DNA from: SOIA01 sp050116035
GTDB taxonomy: Bacteria; Acidobacteriota; Aminicenantia; Aminicenantales; Aminicenantaceae
Length of the DNA stretch: 8,580 nt
Assembly: GCA_050116035.1 (NCBI GenBank)
Contig: JASFPJ010000127.1
Coordinates: forward strand, 1-8,580
Reading direction: 5' to 3'
Under the pieces are notes generated by a model, which was not told the DNA's origin, did no database searches, and saw only the letters and a list, made by a program, of their open reading frames with translations. Positions 6,653 through 8,580 of this stretch are shown piece after piece. Made by a program: the position numbers and the translations under genes. Numbering within the stretch: position 1 is the stretch's first letter; each line of letters starts with the position of its first letter.

Positions 6653-6948
6653 CTGTAGGATAAAGAAGGGCAGAATTAGCTCCTATTGCTGGGACATTTC
6701 CCTCCAAATCCTGTGCGTCAGCAGGTGGATAAAGAGCAAGATAGAAATTAACTACACATTCTCCGATAAAGGATCAGGCTTTTTTCATGATCAATTGACA
6801 TCCCATTTTTTGCTGTGATAATTGTAACAGGAACTTTAATAGGGATAGGTAAACATAAAAGAAGGCAACTTTTCCCATCAAAATGCAATGCCAAGATTAT
6901 CATGCCATCCACTAACCATGAGTATTTCTTTGGTCCACCTGACAGACA
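6653..6948. other. Spacer with the deaminase promoter and a long leader
   Basis: No supportable gene is present. The region holds the near-consensus promoter at 6795-6822 and about 135 bases of leader before the deaminase ATG. I saw no rho-independent terminator after the upstream gene and no riboswitch pattern I recognise. A 10-codon ATG frame in the leader (near 6883) has no clear Shine-Dalgarno site. Confidence 0.5.
6795..6822 (+). promoter_or_regulatory. Extended -10 sigma70-like promoter for the adenosine deaminase gene
   Basis: A perfect TTGACA (6795-6800) is followed after 16 bases by GATAAT (6817-6822), which matches the -10 consensus at five of six bases. A TGn extension (6814-6816) stands directly before the -10. 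This is the strongest plus-strand promoter in the window. The start site would be near 6829. Confidence 0.6.
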
Positions 6949-6953
6949 ATGAA

Positions 6954-6959
6954 GGGAGG
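6954..6959 (+). promoter_or_regulatory. Shine-Dalgarno site that decides the adenosine deaminase start
   Basis: GGGAGG lies seven bases upstream of the ATG at 6967. It sits inside the frame that would begin at the earlier ATG (6949), so the later ATG, which also opens a signal sequence with MKRS, is the likely start. Confidence 0.75.
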
Positions 6960-6966
6960 TAAAATC

Positions 6967-8430
6967 ATGAAACGCAGTCTTATATTTCTCGTATGTTCTC
7001 TTCTTTTTTGCGGCTTTCTCCAACAGAAAGATAGTTTTGTTCAAATGCGCTATGAAGATGTGGATGATTATATGAAAGCAAGAGATCGACTGATTCAGGC
7101 TGAGCGGGCTGTGCGATTCGACGCTGGAATCACTCTTTCATCCGAAGAAAAAGAGGCCAACCGAAAGCTGATGTGGCTCAAGCAGAAGGAATTGGAACGA
7201 ACTCGTGAATATTTTCCTCCGGCACACAATTTTCTGAAATCCAAAACAAGACGATTGATTGACCAATCTCCCATACTAGAAATCATGAAGCGTATGCCCA
7301 AAGGGGGAATTCTTCATGTGCACGGTTTCTTAATGGGAGATTTCCGCTGGCTGGTTAAGCAGGCGACCTATCTGCCGAACTGTTACATTTACATGGGAAA
7401 AAATGAGAAGTTTGCCAGAGGGAAATTGCAGATTTTTCAGAAACCTCCTGGAGATGGATGGCGCCTCGTCAGTGAACTCCGCCAAGCTGCAGATGACGTG
7501 CAGGAATTTGATGAAAGGCTTTTCCAGTCTGTCACATTAGGCGAAGAAGACCTTGATCAACCAGATATCTGGGAAGAATTTTCAAATTGTTTCCGCAGGT
7601 TCGTTGGTATGTTTAGTGACGAGACCTGGAATGGCTATCTCCGAAAAACGCTGAGGGGTTTGATAGAAGAGAATGTGCAGTATGTGGAAACCAGGAGCAG
7701 TGGAGGTCAGAACATCATAGAGGAGATTCAGCGCGACCATCCGGAATTTAAGGTCAAATATATTTTCTACTCTCTCCGCTCTGCCAGCCGGGAGAGAATC
7801 GCTCAGAGCTTGGATCGTGCTCTGGCCCTGCGAGCGGCAGATCCGGATCGTTTTATCGGCTTTGACCTGGTGGAAGAAGAGGACAAGACACACACAAATC
7901 TCTACTTTATCAATGAACTCCTTGAAGCCCGCCACAAGGCCGAGGATCGCAGGATAACGCTTCCTTTATATCTTCATTCCGGGGAGAGCAACTGGGCGGA
8001 AAACGAAAATGTGCTCGACGCTATTCTGCTCGGTTCCAAACGAATCGGCCACGGCATCGCTCTCTTCAAGCATCCTCTCCTCATGCAAATCGTGAAAGAG
8101 CGGGAAATCGCCATCGAGGTCTGTCCGATCAGCAACCAGGTTCTCGGTTATGTCGCAGACCTTCGCAATCACCCGGCTGCGCTCTATATTAACAGTGGCT
8201 TGCCAGTGGTTATTTGTCCGGATGATCCAGCCATCTGGAAGAGCACGTTTTCTCATGATTTCTATGCGGCTTTTATGGCCTGGGGATTGGACTTGAAATG
8301 TCTTAAACAGCTAGCGATGAACTCACTCATCTACTCTGCGATGGATCCTGAGGAAAAGGAAAGAGCTCTGGAGTTTTGGCGCAAAAAATGGGAGGCGTTC
8401 ATCACTTGGTTGAATGAGTACAAGGTTTAA
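6967..8430 (+). CDS. Exported adenosine deaminase of the ADA2/CECR1 (ADGF) type
   Basis: This 487-residue enzyme is predicted to hydrolyse adenosine or 2'-deoxyadenosine to the inosine form, releasing ammonia. Residues 1-18 form a signal segment (KR, then a hydrophobic core). No clear cleavage site is seen, and C15 lacks a proper lipobox. Catalytic residues of the zinc amidohydrolase fold are all visible: MPKGGILHVHG at 110-120 with H117 and H119, LHSGE at 336-340 with H337 (zinc) and E340 (proton transfer), RIGHG at 359-363 with H362, and CPDDP at 417-421 with D419 (zinc) and D420. The family is ADA2/ADGF rather than cytosolic ADA. This follows from the approximately 110 residues before the first motif, the WLVKQATYLPNCYIYM stretch after it, and EVCPISNQVLGYVADLRNHP (384-403), which closely resembles human ADA2. 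Length also fits (human ADA2 is 511 residues). It has its own promoter, ends with tandem TAA codons and appears intact. Confidence 0.92.
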   Translation: MKRSLIFLVCSLLFCGFLQQKDSFVQMRYEDVDDYMKARDRLIQAERAVRFDAGITLSSEEKEANRKLMWLKQKELERTREYFPPAHNFLKSKTRRLIDQSPILEIMKRMPKGGILHVHGFLMGDFRWLVKQATYLPNCYIYMGKNEKFARGKLQIFQKPPGDGWRLVSELRQAADDVQEFDERLFQSVTLGEEDLDQPDIWEEFSNCFRRFVGMFSDETWNGYLRKTLRGLIEENVQYVETRSSGGQNIIEEIQRDHPEFKVKYIFYSLRSASRERIAQSLDRALALRAADPDRFIGFDLVEEEDKTHTNLYFINELLEARHKAEDRRITLPLYLHSGESNWAENENVLDAILLGSKRIGHGIALFKHPLLMQIVKEREIAIEVCPISNQVLGYVADLRNHPAALYINSGLPVVICPDDPAIWKSTFSHDFYAAFMAWGLDLKCLKQLAMNSLIYSAMDPEEKERALEFWRKKWEAFITWLNEYKV

Positions 8431-8468
8431 TAAATCGCTGCAGGGAGAAACAGTTCTGTCAGCTACTA

Positions 8469-8580
8469 TTATTCGAGAAGCTCGGCAAGTTTCGGCATTT
8501 CTGATTTAATCTGGCTCAGAAACAGGTCAAATTCTTCAATACCGACTAGAAAGATATGTTCTTGTTCTGCTTCAATACAA
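8469..8580 (-). CDS. C-terminal tail of an unidentified gene, truncated by window edge
   Basis: On the minus strand an open frame enters from the right edge and runs 36 codons to TAA (8469-8471), followed directly by TAG. The tail is acidic and helix-like: it includes FLVGIEEFDLFLSQIKSEM and ends PKLAELLE. I do not recognise the family. It converges on the deaminase gene, with 38 bases between the stop codons. The tandem stops and the clean codon pattern favour a real gene end, but only a short piece is visible. Confidence 0.5.
   Translation of the reverse strand, partial: CIEAEQEHIFLVGIEEFDLFLSQIKSEMPKLAELLE

Noticed and set aside
6748..7044. 98-codon minus-strand frame
   Set aside because: It begins inside the deaminase signal-sequence region on the opposite strand, has no convincing Shine-Dalgarno site and overlaps the deaminase promoter.
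8431..8468. Possible terminator between the convergent genes (GCTGCAG paired with CTGTCAGC)
   Set aside because: The stem is short, needs a bulge, and has no U-tract on either strand, so I do not call it a rho-independent terminator.
1..8580. CRISPR array, tRNA or rRNA, phage genes, toxin-antitoxin or defence system
   Set aside because: I looked for repeated spacer patterns, tRNA-like cloverleaf signatures and typical protein motifs on both strands and found none.

Overview
The window looks like chromosomal DNA of a Gram-negative-type bacterium of intermediate base composition. My best guess is the Acidobacteriota / Candidatus Aminicenantes neighbourhood. This rests on gene style only: a lipoprotein-like M49-family peptidase, an orphan duplicated FtsX/MacB-type permease with the typical N-terminus of those groups, and an exported adenosine deaminase. 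No rRNA, tRNA or other strict taxonomic marker is present, so treat it as a hint.

Layout. (1) Positions 1-799, minus: the N-terminal half of an exported M49 (dipeptidyl-peptidase III-like) protein, cut by the window edge. (2) A divergent intergenic region of about 285 bp with a small palindrome. (3) 1085-3457, plus: a 790-residue MacB/FtsX-type ABC permease. (4) 3569-3982, minus: a four-helix DUF2177 membrane protein with a clear promoter and Shine-Dalgarno site. (5) 3983-4937: about 950 bp without an intact gene, holding several small hairpins, a spaced 10-bp inverted repeat and a short relic of an IS91-family transposase (its zinc ribbon). This is probably a scar of past mobile-element activity. 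(6) 4938-6080, plus: a fold-type I PLP aminotransferase. (7) 6275-6652, plus: a 125-residue four-helix membrane protein of unknown function. (8) About 300 bp of spacer carrying a near-consensus extended -10 promoter. (9) 6967-8430, plus: an exported adenosine deaminase of the ADA2/CECR1/ADGF type with all catalytic residues. (10) 8469-8580, minus: the C-terminal tail of a convergent gene that enters from the right.

The genes do not form an obvious operon. Spacers are long, strands alternate, and most genes have their own Shine-Dalgarno site. A loose shared theme is use of external organic nitrogen (an exported peptidase, an exported adenosine deaminase and an aminotransferase), but this is inference and nothing in the sequence links them.

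I saw no CRISPR array, phage module, toxin-antitoxin pair or defence system, and no convincing wholly new system. The most interesting items are the ADA2-like bacterial enzyme, the transposase relic with its flanking structures, and an in-frame hydrophobic tail just past the DUF2177 stop codon.
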